In this document: positions 41,078 to 52,243 of the stretch, one piece after another
Position numbering within the stretch: the first letter of the stretch is position 1
Layout: each line of letters begins with the position of its first letter
Assembly (NCBI GenBank): GCA_902791865.1
Contig: CADAXK010000005.1
Location: 1 to 64,000 of the forward strand
Source: an uncultured Bacteroidia bacterium
Lineage (GTDB): Bacteria; Bacteroidota; Bacteroidia; Bacteroidales; ML635J-15
Length of the DNA: 64,000 nucleotides
Direction of reading: 5' to 3'
Program-made: the position numbers and the translations under genes
Notes under the pieces: generated by a model
The model's database searches: none
Told to the model about the DNA's origin: nothing
The model's input: only the letters and a program-made list of their open reading frames with translations

Positions 41078-44000
41078 TTATTTCACCAATTTCTCAAAAT
41101 ACAATTTAAATTCTGAGCCAACGCCAACTTCGGTATCAAAGTCGATTTCGACACCATTGCCGAACAGGATATTCTTTACCATACTTAATCCGAGTCCCAT
41201 TCCCGACGACTTTGTCGTAAAGTTGGGCTGGAAAATCTTTGCTTTTATTTCATCGGCAATGCCACATCCGTTGTCGCGGACAGACACGAAATAGCGGTCT
41301 CCATCGTCGGAAATAGAAATCACCACTTCGCCCTTGCGGTCTTCGGGAATTGCCTGTATACTGTTCTTTACCAAATTAGTAAAGACACGCAAAATCTGGT
41401 CACGATCAACCATGACAACAGCCTTGCCATCCACATTGCATTCCCTGCGAACCTCAACGCCGTTTGTTCCATTATGCAAATCGACAATGTTCTCAATCAC
41501 CTCGCACAGATTGACTTCCTTCTTCTGTGGAAGCTGCATCTTGGCAAACTCGGAGAATTGCGATGCCGTTGCATCAAGCACATCAATCTGCTCGATGAGC
41601 ATCTGCGGAAGCTGCTCTAGCATTTTTTCCCATCCGGGAGCATTCTCTTGGTACGCACGCTCAAGGTACTGTATACGCAACTTCATAGGTGTGAGCGGAT
41701 TACGGATTTCATGAGCTATCTGCCTTGCCATCTCACGCCATGCCGATTCTCGCTCAGATGTTGCCAGTTTCTGCGCCGATTCAGCCAACTCGTCAACCTT
41801 ACGGTTGTACTCATCAATAAGAAGACCTATTTCATCGTTGCTACCATAGTTTATCTTCATGGCACGGTTTATCTCCATATTGCGGATTGAATTCTGCAAC
41901 ATCGAAAGTGGAATAGTAACCCGCCGCGACACCAAAAGTCCGATTACCAACGCCAAGAAAATCACAAGCAGGAAAATGGAAGCAAACACCGAAATATAGT
42001 TAGACATCTCCTCCTCCACCTCAGCTTCTGCTGCAAAATACGGCAGGTTAAGATAGCCAACAACCTTGTTGCTCTTATCTTTAAGTGGCAAATAAACCGA
42101 AAGATATTCCACCTTGTCAATTCGCTCCTTGTGCGAAAATAGCTCATCCTTGTTCATTATCAGATGCCTGTACGAACTCGGGTCCATGAACATCCCCTTC
42201 AGTCCCTTGTCGAAAAATTCGCGCCTCGACGATGACATCAGCACTCCGTGAACATCATAGATATTTATGTCAACATATAGGATATTAGACAGATACACCA
42301 ACATATCGTTCACATACAGCGGGTCTTCATTCTTGAGGTTTGCAAGGTCGAACGAATGTTCCAACTCAACGGCTACCGAATGTACCTTATCGAGCACAAG
42401 TTCGTTCTGCCTTGTCTCGTAGGTATCGATTATGAAAAATACCGACACGACCATGGTAAGGAACAAACTGACAACCAACACGCTGATGAATGCCGCCCTA
42501 ATACGCTGTCCGAGGCTTGAGGTAACTACTTTTTTTCTGCGACCAATTCTATAAATTGCATAAGCAAGCATATAGACTATGAATATCCCACATAGGACAA
42601 AGAAAAACATTATGAACGCATTGGAGAATCCCGAATCGCGCTTGCTAAGAATCACGGTGTTCTCCTTGTCTGGACAATACTTGAAATGCCTGTAGCCGTT
42701 GCTACTACTTACCGAATATTCTCGGAAATCGTTTTCTGGTGCAAGCGAGAAAAGATACTTGTACGAACCACGACTTGCCACAAGTATACCTTTGCTATAA
42801 CGTGCAAAATCAAACTTCTTGTCGCTATGTTTCAACGCCATACGCTTGTCGAGAAGCAAATCTGGGTAACCTAGTCCCTCACTGAAAATCTTGCTGTTGA
42901 ACTCGATGTAAACCTTTACGAATTCCGATTGGTTTACCATTATGCCATACACGCCAAGATACGACTGGCGCCCATTGTTATTGTCCAGATAGTAGAAATT
43001 TGTGTTAGGAATTACCACACCGTAATCGAGCAACATTGTCCTGAAATACTCGAAACACCCTGCCGACGTCTCGTCGTCTTCAAAAATAAGGCTATCGTTG
43101 TCGGTACAAATGGTAACCTGAGCATCGTAACGTTTCAGATATTTCTTTGTTGAAATTATCTTGTCAATTATGCTATCGGCACGCACAAAGTCGTATTCTT
43201 TCACGGCATCGGCAAGTTCCGTACTACTTCTCATTTCGCTGTCGAAACCAATGAAATTGAATTCAACATCGAAGTCTCGCTCTGCCGACATATTGTATGC
43301 AAGCACCTTGAATGCCTCGGCTTCCTTACGCATAGAATCTGCCGATATGGAATAAGCAACCAAAAACGAAACAATTATTGCAAGCACAGTCCTAAAGAGG
43401 AACGATGTTTTCCCCTTCTTTTGGCAGAACAGCAAGTACGACCATAGCAACCAAAGCAAACCCGTCTGCACAATCACATTATTATTATCAGAAAACCAAC
43501 AAAATACAGCGTAACCGACAAATAGCAGCAATGTAATTGGCAATATCATGCCTATTTCGAGAAGGCTTCCACAAATGCGAATAATTTTTCTAACGGTAAA
43601 TATCGCTATGAAAATCACCACCGTAACAACCACCAAGGCAATATAACCATACATGTCGGGGCTGGAAAGGTTGGCGAAATTAAACGGAATTGATGAGTCG
43701 TACACTATTTCGGCAAGGAAATCAATCAGCAGCATCGAAAATGCCGACACAAAAATCGAAAAAACGATGCTTGCAATCTGCCTATGGGACTTTTTCGATG
43801 ACAAATGACTTGCATCAACATTGAAATGACGGCAGAAAAATATGCATCCTATACCGATAACAATCACTTTCAAAATCATATCGCCGAATGATGCCTGCAT
43901 TGTCGATGTCGACAGCAGCTCTGGCGAAAACAATTTCAAGTTGTCCAAATCGTTGAAAAATCCCGTTGTTAGAAGCAAGAATCTTATTGCCATCAGCACC

Positions 44001-44755
44001 GACAAGAAAACAATCGTCACAATCCAAGATCGCGACTTGTTTTTTTGCGCAATCACCTCGAATACAGATGCCAGAAGCACAAGTGCCAACAGCAAGAAAG
44101 ACAACCTCATTGCCTGCGGCAACGAAATCCTATCCTGAAGATAGCTATCATCGGCAACGCTGAAATAAATGTCCTTGTCGCTGGCAGGAAGTCGCACCGA
44201 GAGCGAATTTTCGCTACTATCAGCCGATACAGAAACCTTTGCTGGCAAATCTATGTCGCAACCATACGCCGACACAAGCATATCGTTTTCATAGGAATAT
44301 TCCTTGCGTATCTGGTAAAGTCCGACCACGGCATTGTTGTCTGTCAACTTGATACAACAGAGATAAAGTCCATTTTCAAGTCTCACAATCCTATCGCCCA
44401 ATGAAGACTTGAACTCCACTGGCACTGGAATATCGTTGGTCGACCAATGTTGCAACCGTCCGCGCTCGTAGTGGAAAAAGCCTATACCCTTCTCGGGAAA
44501 ATCGCCAGCAAGAGAATCGAAGAACTCAACATTAACGCTGTCGGACTTGGTAGATGCAATCTTAAGGGCATCATCGCTCTTTTCCGACATGTAATTGTAT
44601 TTGTCATCTAGAAGCGACTCAAGAGCATCAACATCAACGAGTTCGGAAATATCGGCATTTCCACCGCCACGAGGCAGAAATGCAAGCACTGCCGTCGCAA
44701 TAGTAAGCAACGATAATAATGTAAAATACAATATGTAGCCAAATTTCCGCTTCAT
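41078..44755 (-). CDS. Giant NtrY-like sensor histidine kinase
   Basis: 1225 residues. One N-terminal membrane helix (about 9-28), an extracytoplasmic domain to about 218, then about eight helices (about 218-470). A second extracytoplasmic region (about 480-710) and three further helices (about 715-738, 755-778 and 915-938) surround a small sensor domain (about 780-910). The cytoplasmic part has a HAMP domain, the phospho-acceptor in ARQIAHEIRNPLTP (about 985-995), and a HATPase_c domain with NSIQAIPEDRKGEV, DNGCGI and GMGLGLSMVKNIL. The HEIRNPLTPMK H-box and HAMP are NtrY-like. It starts 1 bp after the rlmH stop, so the two are co-transcribed. No response regulator is adjacent. Confidence 0.88.
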   Translation of the reverse strand: MKRKFGYILYFTLLSLLTIATAVLAFLPRGGGNADISELVDVDALESLLDDKYNYMSEKSDDALKIASTKSDSVNVEFFDSLAGDFPEKGIGFFHYERGRLQHWSTNDIPVPVEFKSSLGDRIVRLENGLYLCCIKLTDNNAVVGLYQIRKEYSYENDMLVSAYGCDIDLPAKVSVSADSSENSLSVRLPASDKDIYFSVADDSYLQDRISLPQAMRLSFLLLALVLLASVFEVIAQKNKSRSWIVTIVFLSVLMAIRFLLLTTGFFNDLDNLKLFSPELLSTSTMQASFGDMILKVIVIGIGCIFFCRHFNVDASHLSSKKSHRQIASIVFSIFVSAFSMLLIDFLAEIVYDSSIPFNFANLSSPDMYGYIALVVVTVVIFIAIFTVRKIIRICGSLLEIGMILPITLLLFVGYAVFCWFSDNNNVIVQTGLLWLLWSYLLFCQKKGKTSFLFRTVLAIIVSFLVAYSISADSMRKEAEAFKVLAYNMSAERDFDVEFNFIGFDSEMRSSTELADAVKEYDFVRADSIIDKIISTKKYLKRYDAQVTICTDNDSLIFEDDETSAGCFEYFRTMLLDYGVVIPNTNFYYLDNNNGRQSYLGVYGIMVNQSEFVKVYIEFNSKIFSEGLGYPDLLLDKRMALKHSDKKFDFARYSKGILVASRGSYKYLFSLAPENDFREYSVSSSNGYRHFKYCPDKENTVILSKRDSGFSNAFIMFFFVLCGIFIVYMLAYAIYRIGRRKKVVTSSLGQRIRAAFISVLVVSLFLTMVVSVFFIIDTYETRQNELVLDKVHSVAVELEHSFDLANLKNEDPLYVNDMLVYLSNILYVDINIYDVHGVLMSSSRREFFDKGLKGMFMDPSSYRHLIMNKDELFSHKERIDKVEYLSVYLPLKDKSNKVVGYLNLPYFAAEAEVEEEMSNYISVFASIFLLVIFLALVIGLLVSRRVTIPLSMLQNSIRNMEINRAMKINYGSNDEIGLLIDEYNRKVDELAESAQKLATSERESAWREMARQIAHEIRNPLTPMKLRIQYLERAYQENAPGWEKMLEQLPQMLIEQIDVLDATASQFSEFAKMQLPQKKEVNLCEVIENIVDLHNGTNGVEVRRECNVDGKAVVMVDRDQILRVFTNLVKNSIQAIPEDRKGEVVISISDDGDRYFVSVRDNGCGIADEIKAKIFQPNFTTKSSGMGLGLSMVKNILFGNGVEIDFDTEVGVGSEFKLYFEKLVK

Positions 44756-44756
44756 G

Positions 44757-45255
<499 letters not shown>

Positions 45256-45326
45256 GATAATTCTTTTTCTTACATTTCTTTAGTTCCAAATAAATCTTTT
45301 ATAATGCTGATTTTCTGCATTTGAAG

Positions 45327-46367
45327 TCATTCAAAATCAATAGGCAACAATTCTCCATCTGCAAAGCGGTCAAAGTCAGATTTAAAAAGACGATCTTGTA
45401 TTATTCGATACTTTTCAAACTCTGTTTCTGCAAAATCTTTAGCATCTTCCGCCGTTACTTTACCTGCATCATCCAAAACAGAATCACCGCCAGCAACAAG
45501 AATCGCATCTATTCGTTTAGACCAATCCTCCATCGTCAACGGAATATGCCTTTGTGCCATACGCTCGGCAATATCAAGTACTGCGTTAACTAAACGACCC
45601 ATATCTTCCAGTTCGTTCTCCTTAAGATAGTTCTTGGCAATACTCACATCAGGTTTTACAATCTTCCCATTGGGTGCTTTTTCCCATGTTGTTAACCCCA
45701 TATGTTCTTTCTTTGCATCGGCACGCTCCATAATTAGTTCAGCAGCCGTATGCCCATGAACGGCATAATGCATTTTGTTCTGAATTTTCTGGAAAAACAG
45801 GCGCGTAGTCGGAGCATTAAGGTTATAGTCAATGGCAGTTGCATAAATATCGGTAAGTTTTTGATAGAAACGGCGTTCGCTTAAACGAATCTCTCTAATT
45901 TCAGCCAGCAGATGCTCAAAATAATCCTCCCCAATAAAACTGCCATTCTCCATACGTTTCTTGTCTATAACATATCCCCTAATAGCAAACTGCCTCAAAA
46001 TGCATGTACACCACTGCCTAAACTGGGTAGCACGCACCGAATTGACACGATAACCGACAGATATGATTGCATCGAGATTGTAAAACATAACCTCATGAGA
46101 CTGCGTTTTACCTGTAATTGCGCCATGCTGAGTGGTTGTTCGGAATTTCCGAACAACCATATTCTCTGTCAACTCCCCACTGCTAAATATATTTTTTAGA
46201 TGTTCGCTAATTGTTGATTTAGCCTTATCGAAAAGCATTGCGATAGCATCCTGCGTACACCAAATAGTTTCATCCCTATACAGCACCTGCACACCATCTT
46301 CCTTGCCTTCTATCTGAAAGATTAGAAACTCAGCCGTACTATTCCTTATTTCTATAGATTTAGACAT
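45327..46367 (-). CDS. rhuM: RhuM-family protein
   Basis: 346 residues. Virulence_RhuM family (Salmonella SPI-3 RhuM type): NSTAEFLIFQIEGKEDGVQVLYRDETIWCTQDAIAMLFDKAKSTISEHLKNIF, NLDAIISVGYRVNS and RATQFRQWCTCILRQFAIRGYVIDKKRM are the typical blocks. These include an N-terminal DNA-binding-like region (QDAIAMLFDKAKSTISEH). The family is frequent in genomic islands and near restriction systems. The function is not established. It is intact, alone, and inserted between two copies of the 5' end of rlmH. Confidence 0.92.
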   Translation of the reverse strand: MSKSIEIRNSTAEFLIFQIEGKEDGVQVLYRDETIWCTQDAIAMLFDKAKSTISEHLKNIFSSGELTENMVVRKFRTTTQHGAITGKTQSHEVMFYNLDAIISVGYRVNSVRATQFRQWCTCILRQFAIRGYVIDKKRMENGSFIGEDYFEHLLAEIREIRLSERRFYQKLTDIYATAIDYNLNAPTTRLFFQKIQNKMHYAVHGHTAAELIMERADAKKEHMGLTTWEKAPNGKIVKPDVSIAKNYLKENELEDMGRLVNAVLDIAERMAQRHIPLTMEDWSKRIDAILVAGGDSVLDDAGKVTAEDAKDFAETEFEKYRIIQDRLFKSDFDRFADGELLPIDFE

Positions 46368-46701
<334 letters not shown>

Positions 46702-48474
46702 ATGGAAGTAACAAGACTTTTTGACATACTAGACAGATACTTACAGGAGTATCCAGAACAGAAGGTTGCCATCGCAGGCAAAGTGAATACAGAATGGAGA
46801 GAATATAGTCCGAAAGAATATTACGACCTAGTTAACTGCATTAGTTGCGGTCTTTTGGAAGACGGCATAAAGCCAGGTGACAAAATTGCTCTCATCAGCG
46901 GCAACAAACCCGAGTGGAACATGGTAGATATGGCTGTGATGCAACTCGGATGCATAATTGTCCCTGTATATCCGACAATTTCAGAATCGGACTACGAATA
47001 CATATTGAATCATAGCGAAGCCAAGATTGCTATTGTCGAAGGCGCTAAAATCGCAGAAAAAATCAAGAATGTTTCTGCAAACCTGCAACATCTGCAGAAA
47101 ATGTACACCTTCAACCATGTTGAGGGCTATCCCGAATTTACCGAACTTGTAGAAAACGGAAGGCAACATCTCAACCTTGATAAACTTAAGGAATTGAAGT
47201 CTGCAGTTAAACCAGAAGACTGCTCGACAATCATATACACATCAGGAACGACAGGAACGCCCAAAGGCGTAATGCTTTCGCACAAGAACATCGTTCACCA
47301 AATTATGGGTATCATAATGACGCCATCGCCATGGTCGAAACGAGCATTCAGTTTCCTACCGTTGTGCCACGCATACGAACGACTGCTTGTTTTCATGTAC
47401 CAGTACCTTGGAATGTCGGTTTACTATGCACAAAACCTCGGCACAATTGGCGAAAACCTCAAGGAAGTCCACCCGACAATGATGACCGCCGTACCTCGCG
47501 TCTTGGAAAAGATGTTCGACAAGGTTTTCAATTCAGGCAAGAAGTTGAGCGGAATGAAGAAGAAAATTTTCTACTGGGCAATGGATCTCGCTCAGCAATA
47601 CAAAATTCAAGATTTTGAACGCTCTGCATGGTACAATTTCAAGCTGAAAATTGCCGACAAGCTTGTATACAAGCAAATCCGCGCTGGTATCGGTGCCGAA
47701 AACTTCGACATCATCGTATCTGGCGCAGCAAGCATACAACCGAGAATCGCAGCATTCTTCTCGGCAATTAAGATGCCGGTGTTCGAAGGCTACGGACTTA
47801 CAGAAACATCTCCCGTTATTTCGGTCAGCTGCCGTAAAAAATATGGTCGCGAAGTCGGCACTGTCGGTTTCCCGTTGCCAGGAATCGAAGTAAAGATCGA
47901 CCCGAATACCAACGAGGTTATGTGCCGTGGAAACAATGTGATGATGGGCTACTACAAGAACCCCGAACTCACCAAGGAAGTCATAGACGAAGACGGATGG
48001 TTCCACACAGGCGACTGCGGTTACCTTACCGAACACAACCAACTTGTACTCACCGGACGATTGAAAAACATATTCAAGACATCGTTCGGAAAATATGTTA
48101 ACCCGCAGGCAATCGAAAACAAGTTCGAGGAATCACCATTCATCGAAAACATGGTAGTATTCGGTGAAAACCAGAAATTCCCTGCTGCACTCATCTACCC
48201 CGATTTCTCATTCTTGAAACTCTGGTGCTCGAGACACAACGTAGAATACACCGACGAGAAACGAATAATTACCGACCCGACTATCATCGCACGTTTCAAC
48301 CGCGAACTCGACAAGTACAACGCATTCTTCGGCGACACGGAAAAGGTTAAGAAAATAAAACTCATATCCGATGAATGGTCGCAGGCAACAGGCATTCTCA
48401 CTCCTACCCTAAAAGTAAAGAGAAATGTCGTAAAGGAACGCTACAAAAAGGAAATTGAAGAATTGTTCGCATAA
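46702..48474 (+). CDS. Long-chain acyl-CoA synthetase (AMP-binding)
   Basis: 590 residues. It activates fatty acids with ATP and CoA for lipid synthesis or breakdown. The adenylate-forming motif IIYTSGTTGTPKGVMLSH (about 175-192), VFEGYGLTETSPVIS, GWFHTGDCGY and the hinge LTGRLKNIFKTSFGKYVNPQAIE define the FadD/FAA family. The length is typical of Bacteroidota FAA1-type enzymes. It is followed 12 bp later by a mini FGE-like protein and pbp4 on the same strand. Confidence 0.93.
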   Translation: MEVTRLFDILDRYLQEYPEQKVAIAGKVNTEWREYSPKEYYDLVNCISCGLLEDGIKPGDKIALISGNKPEWNMVDMAVMQLGCIIVPVYPTISESDYEYILNHSEAKIAIVEGAKIAEKIKNVSANLQHLQKMYTFNHVEGYPEFTELVENGRQHLNLDKLKELKSAVKPEDCSTIIYTSGTTGTPKGVMLSHKNIVHQIMGIIMTPSPWSKRAFSFLPLCHAYERLLVFMYQYLGMSVYYAQNLGTIGENLKEVHPTMMTAVPRVLEKMFDKVFNSGKKLSGMKKKIFYWAMDLAQQYKIQDFERSAWYNFKLKIADKLVYKQIRAGIGAENFDIIVSGAASIQPRIAAFFSAIKMPVFEGYGLTETSPVISVSCRKKYGREVGTVGFPLPGIEVKIDPNTNEVMCRGNNVMMGYYKNPELTKEVIDEDGWFHTGDCGYLTEHNQLVLTGRLKNIFKTSFGKYVNPQAIENKFEESPFIENMVVFGENQKFPAALIYPDFSFLKLWCSRHNVEYTDEKRIITDPTIIARFNRELDKYNAFFGDTEKVKKIKLISDEWSQATGILTPTLKVKRNVVKERYKKEIEELFA

Positions 48475-48486
48475 TCTCCGATTCGC

Positions 48487-49086
48487 ATGAACAAGGTAAT
48501 CATTTCGCTTCTGCTTGTCGCATTCTTCTCTGCCAATGCATTGGCAATCAATCCGCCAGGCACCAAAAAGGTAAAGATTGACAAGGAAGTCATATATATT
48601 GACCAAAACGAAATCATCGTTGCCGACTGGCTCGAATACATCAATTACCTTGAACATCACTATGGAAAAGATTCCGAGGAACTTTTGTCAGCATATCCCG
48701 ATGGTATTACCGCCAAGGAAATGATGGCTAAGGAAAAGTTGACACATCCGCTTACTGGTATTACCCACGAACAAGCTGTGGAATATTGCAAGTGGCGCAC
48801 TGCTGCCGTCAATACAGTAAACGAAGAAACAGGCCTGGGAAAAGTTGAATACACACTACCAACCGAGGAACAATACCGTATGCTGATGAAGACTTTCGGA
48901 AGCTACGAAATTCTTTCCGAGAAAAACAAAACAGAACGCATAACTGGACTGCAAAGTAGTGTATGTGAACTTACAGCCGAAGGTTCTGTATTGAAAAACA
49001 ATGGCGTTTTCTCAAAAGAGGAAACAGTTCCTAGTGCAAATATAGGATTCAGATGCGTGGCTACAATTGTAAAGCAAAAGAAATGA
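48487..49086 (+). CDS. Secreted FGE/SUMF1-like protein, short form
   Basis: 199 residues with a signal peptide (1-20, cleavage after ALA). ITHEQAVEYCKWRTAAVN (about 99-116), VEYTLPTEEQYRMLMKTFG and the closing NIGFRCVA are the core motifs of FGE-sulfatase/GldK-J-like domains. At about 175 mature residues it is much shorter than a real formylglycine-generating enzyme, and the two catalytic cysteines are not apparent. It is a paralogue of the protein at 14802-15410. It lies in a run with the acyl-CoA synthetase and PBP4, whose ATG overlaps its stop. Confidence 0.75.
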   Translation: MNKVIISLLLVAFFSANALAINPPGTKKVKIDKEVIYIDQNEIIVADWLEYINYLEHHYGKDSEELLSAYPDGITAKEMMAKEKLTHPLTGITHEQAVEYCKWRTAAVNTVNEETGLGKVEYTLPTEEQYRMLMKTFGSYEILSEKNKTERITGLQSSVCELTAEGSVLKNNGVFSKEETVPSANIGFRCVATIVKQKK

Positions 49087-50522
49087 AGTCAATAAGGATA
49101 ATCCTAGTAATCTTATCGCTTGCAGTAGCTGAATGTGCATTTGCCCAGTCGCCAAAATGTGAAGCACAACAGAATGCTTTTCTTGACAACAAGGAACTAA
49201 AAAATGCAGTAGTTGGACTATATGCAGAAAACCTTACCACTGGTGATATTGTCCTCGACTACAATTCAAATGCCTCGTTAACTCCAGCGTCCATACAAAA
49301 ATTGTTTACCACGACAATGGCAATGGAAGCTCTAGGTTCGTCAACACGCTTCAAGACAAAAATTGCATATAGTGGCACCATAGAAGATAGTGTTGTAAAC
49401 GGTGACCTATATATTATAGGAGGTGGAGATCCTTGCCTCGGTGCCGAACGGTATTCTAGCATCTATGGCGAAGACATCTTTGACACTTGGACAGAAAAAG
49501 TCAAGGAGGCGGGAATAAAAAAGATAAACGGCAACATTATCAGCGACATAACCTATTTTGGAGCAGTTCCTACACCTGGCAAATGGGTTTGGGAAGACCT
49601 CGGCTCGTATTATGGTTCACGAGGATTCTCAATAAACTACATGGACAACACCTACGAACTGTATTACAATACCGGCAACGACAAGGATACGGCAGTGCTT
49701 GTCAGGGTTGTCCCCGACGACCTAGAACTTAACGTTGTAAACAAGGTAACCGCTTCGTCAAGCGTAAGCGACGACAATACCGTGATTTACCGCGGATATG
49801 GTGAAAACGACATTGTTGTTTATGGGACACTTCCTTGCAACAAGACCGAATACAAGGTTAAGGGAGGATTCCCTAATCCGCCACATTATGTAGCACGCAC
49901 ACTATACTATCGTCTTCGCAACAATGGCGTAGCTGTAACTGGCACCTACATGGTAAGCGACAAAAAATACGAGGGAGAAGAAGAACGGACTGTGATACAT
50001 ACATTCTCGTCGCCAAATGTTGGGACAATAGTAAATTATACCAACCTTGTAAGCTACAACCTATATGCCGAGGTGCTAGCTCTACAGATTATGCGCAAGA
50101 CAGGCAAATCGCTTGCTGATTACGGAAAAAAATTTCTAAGTGACCGCGGAATCGAAAGCGGAGGCTTCTACCCTGTAGATGGTAGCGGACTAAGCCATTT
50201 CGATGCAATTAACGCCAAGCAGACTGCACAACTGCTAAAACACATAGTCAAGAGCAAATACGGTGAAAGCTTCATTTCGGGAATGGCTGTCGCTGGCAAA
50301 AGCGGAACGCTCAAAAGCTACAAGTGCAGTGCCGACGGCACAATCAAGGTTCAGGCAAAAACTGGCAGCATGACTCGAGTGCGCTCGCTCGCTGGCATCA
50401 TAACCAACACTCGCAAGGAAAAGATTGTCTTCTGCATCATCATCAACAACTACGACGGCAAAGGTCCGCAGATGAAGAATGTCATTGACAATTTCATAAA
50501 GGCGGTGGGGCACAATGGATAA
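49083..50522 (+). CDS. dacB: D-alanyl-D-alanine carboxypeptidase/endopeptidase (PBP4)
   Basis: 479 residues with a signal peptide (1-22). It trims stem peptides and cleaves cross-links in periplasmic peptidoglycan. Catalytic SxxK is S70-I-Q-K73 (TPASIQKLFTTT). PVDGSGLSHFDAINAKQ holds the second conserved motif. The third motif is KTGSMTRVRSLAG, preceded by GKSGTLKSY. ATG 49083 overlaps the TGA of the preceding gene (ATGA), so translation is coupled. The last codons (HNG) and TAA are made of the CAATGGATAATGG repeat. Confidence 0.93.
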   Translation: MKSIRIILVILSLAVAECAFAQSPKCEAQQNAFLDNKELKNAVVGLYAENLTTGDIVLDYNSNASLTPASIQKLFTTTMAMEALGSSTRFKTKIAYSGTIEDSVVNGDLYIIGGGDPCLGAERYSSIYGEDIFDTWTEKVKEAGIKKINGNIISDITYFGAVPTPGKWVWEDLGSYYGSRGFSINYMDNTYELYYNTGNDKDTAVLVRVVPDDLELNVVNKVTASSSVSDDNTVIYRGYGENDIVVYGTLPCNKTEYKVKGGFPNPPHYVARTLYYRLRNNGVAVTGTYMVSDKKYEGEEERTVIHTFSSPNVGTIVNYTNLVSYNLYAEVLALQIMRKTGKSLADYGKKFLSDRGIESGGFYPVDGSGLSHFDAINAKQTAQLLKHIVKSKYGESFISGMAVAGKSGTLKSYKCSADGTIKVQAKTGSMTRVRSLAGIITNTRKEKIVFCIIINNYDGKGPQMKNVIDNFIKAVGHNG

Positions 50523-50590
50523 TGGGCAGAAAGGCTAAAAGGCTAACAGGCTTGAAGGCTAAAAGCCATAAACAATTAATAATGGATAAT
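50509..50590. repeat. CAATGGATAATGG and AGGCTAAAAGGC word arrays after dacB
   Basis: CACAATGGATAATGGGCAG supplies the dacB stop. It is followed by AAAGGCTAAAAGGCTAACAGGC words and then CAATTAATAATGGATAAT, so two word families are adjacent. Confidence 0.6.
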
Positions 50591-50591
50591 A

Positions 50592-50633
50592 AAAATATAT
50601 AGGGGCAGGTTTGAACCAGCCCCTATATATTTT
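50592..50633. terminator. Bidirectional terminator between dacB and the T9SS cargo gene
   Basis: AAAATATATAGGGGC (50592-50606) pairs with GCCCCTATATATTTT (50619-50633), with a 12-base loop. The arms are A-rich and T-rich at the base, so it can work on both strands, and it lies between two convergent genes. Confidence 0.85.
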
Positions 50634-50646
50634 ACATACAACCGTT

Positions 50647-52173
50647 TTATTCCTTAATGAATTTCCGTTGGATTTCCGCAACTTGCGGTCCGCTTACTAA
50701 GCCCATCGAAGATTCGAAGGAACGGATTTTCACCACATACACTCCACTAGCCAGCTCGCTCACATTGCAAGCAGCAGTGTTTCCATTTACATCCATTCTC
50801 CTTACAACCTGTCCCCTATCATTTACAATTTCGATCTCTGAAATTGCTTCCGATGAAGTTATTGTAAGCATATCGTTTACCGGATTAGGAAATACAAGAA
50901 TATCATCGTCCGAAATCTCATCAATACCAGTTGCGGGCAATACATTCACATACAAGGTCGTATCGTAGGTACAACCAAAATTGTCGGTTGCCGAGAATGT
51001 ATATTCTACCTGACCAACAGTTGTCGGTACTGCAAAATTGTTAGCCGCATAACCTTCATTCAATATGCTTTCGCCTTCCCACCACATTTCATTGCCGTAA
51101 TTGTTCTGGAAACTTATTGTTGGTCTGATATTGTCGGCAAAATTCAATTCCGTTCTGAATACCGTACCATAACTAGCAAAATGATGGTTGACAAAAACTA
51201 TACACCACTCGCCATTAATCGGACAACCAATCAATTCGCTGAAATTTCCAACTGGCTGATAACTACCAGAAGGCAACGAAAGTGCATTAGCCGTACAATT
51301 TTCCGACATCAGCCCATTGTTTTCTCCTTCAGTCCAATAATAATCGTATCCAATGCCAACCCATCCGTCGTCGCAAGGATATGGTTCATCTAAGTCAGTC
51401 GGTTCACCGAAATAAGCGCCACCACAAGATTGAGAAAACAATGAAACTCGCCTACCATCAGGACATTGCAAATACACATCAAGGTCGCTCATGTATGAAT
51501 GGTTCATATTCACGCCTACCGATTGTATGTCTTCGGCAGATGTAATCGTCAAATTTGGAGCAAAACCAACAAAATTGAAACAACTGGATTGTTCTACATT
51601 TGCATTCTCGCCATTATTAAAACAAAAACGCTCGTTATTTACAGATACAGAAGACATATCAATATGCCATTCATCAGCAGGAACAACAATGCCATTCAAC
51701 TCAACCGTATCACCAAGATATATAGAAGGCGTAACTATCGTTCCTATAAATGTCGGTGGTACTGATATGTAAAGAACTAAATTATCCGACAACACTTGAC
51801 ATCCATTTGCATCAGTCGTAGCAAGCGTTACAAAATATGCGCCATGCTCAAATGGTTCCGACAACTCATCCATGCCAAGTCCTGAAAAAATCTGCGTGCC
51901 ATTACTGCCCAACACTTTCCATGAAAAATTAGTATTGTCGATTGTCTGCTCATAATTTTCATTATTGTGCGAAAAATTAATCTGAGCAGAAACCGTAGTA
52001 CCATAACAACCAAGATATGCATTTTCCGATTCACTGTACTGTGCATCTGTTGTAATGCCAAGCGAATATTCTTGACACGGCATTTCATTTTCATCCCAAA
52101 GCGTTTCTTGCGAAAAAACTGCTGTTCCCAACAAAACAGAAACAAGCATCACAAATATCTTCTTGCTATTCAT
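50647..52173 (-). CDS. T9SS type A cargo protein with P-domain-like region
   Basis: 508 residues with a signal peptide (1-21, cleavage after VFSQ). The segment MSDLDVYLQCPDGRRVSLFSQSCGG...GEWCIVFVNHHFASYGTVF (about 228-345) resembles a proprotein-convertase P-domain-like beta-sandwich. The C terminus (about 430-508) is a type A sorting domain: VFPNPVNDMLTITSS, IEIVNDRGQVVRRMDV, ELASGVYVVKIRS and the final KFIKE. It is therefore exported by the T9SS. Ligand unknown. Confidence 0.85.
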   Translation of the reverse strand: MNSKKIFVMLVSVLLGTAVFSQETLWDENEMPCQEYSLGITTDAQYSESENAYLGCYGTTVSAQINFSHNNENYEQTIDNTNFSWKVLGSNGTQIFSGLGMDELSEPFEHGAYFVTLATTDANGCQVLSDNLVLYISVPPTFIGTIVTPSIYLGDTVELNGIVVPADEWHIDMSSVSVNNERFCFNNGENANVEQSSCFNFVGFAPNLTITSAEDIQSVGVNMNHSYMSDLDVYLQCPDGRRVSLFSQSCGGAYFGEPTDLDEPYPCDDGWVGIGYDYYWTEGENNGLMSENCTANALSLPSGSYQPVGNFSELIGCPINGEWCIVFVNHHFASYGTVFRTELNFADNIRPTISFQNNYGNEMWWEGESILNEGYAANNFAVPTTVGQVEYTFSATDNFGCTYDTTLYVNVLPATGIDEISDDDILVFPNPVNDMLTITSSEAISEIEIVNDRGQVVRRMDVNGNTAACNVSELASGVYVVKIRSFESSMGLVSGPQVAEIQRKFIKE

Positions 52174-52243
52174 ACATTTAATTCTTTGTTCAAATAACTA
52201 AACGCAAAATATACCCAATGGTTGCCTAAATCATTTATGTTTT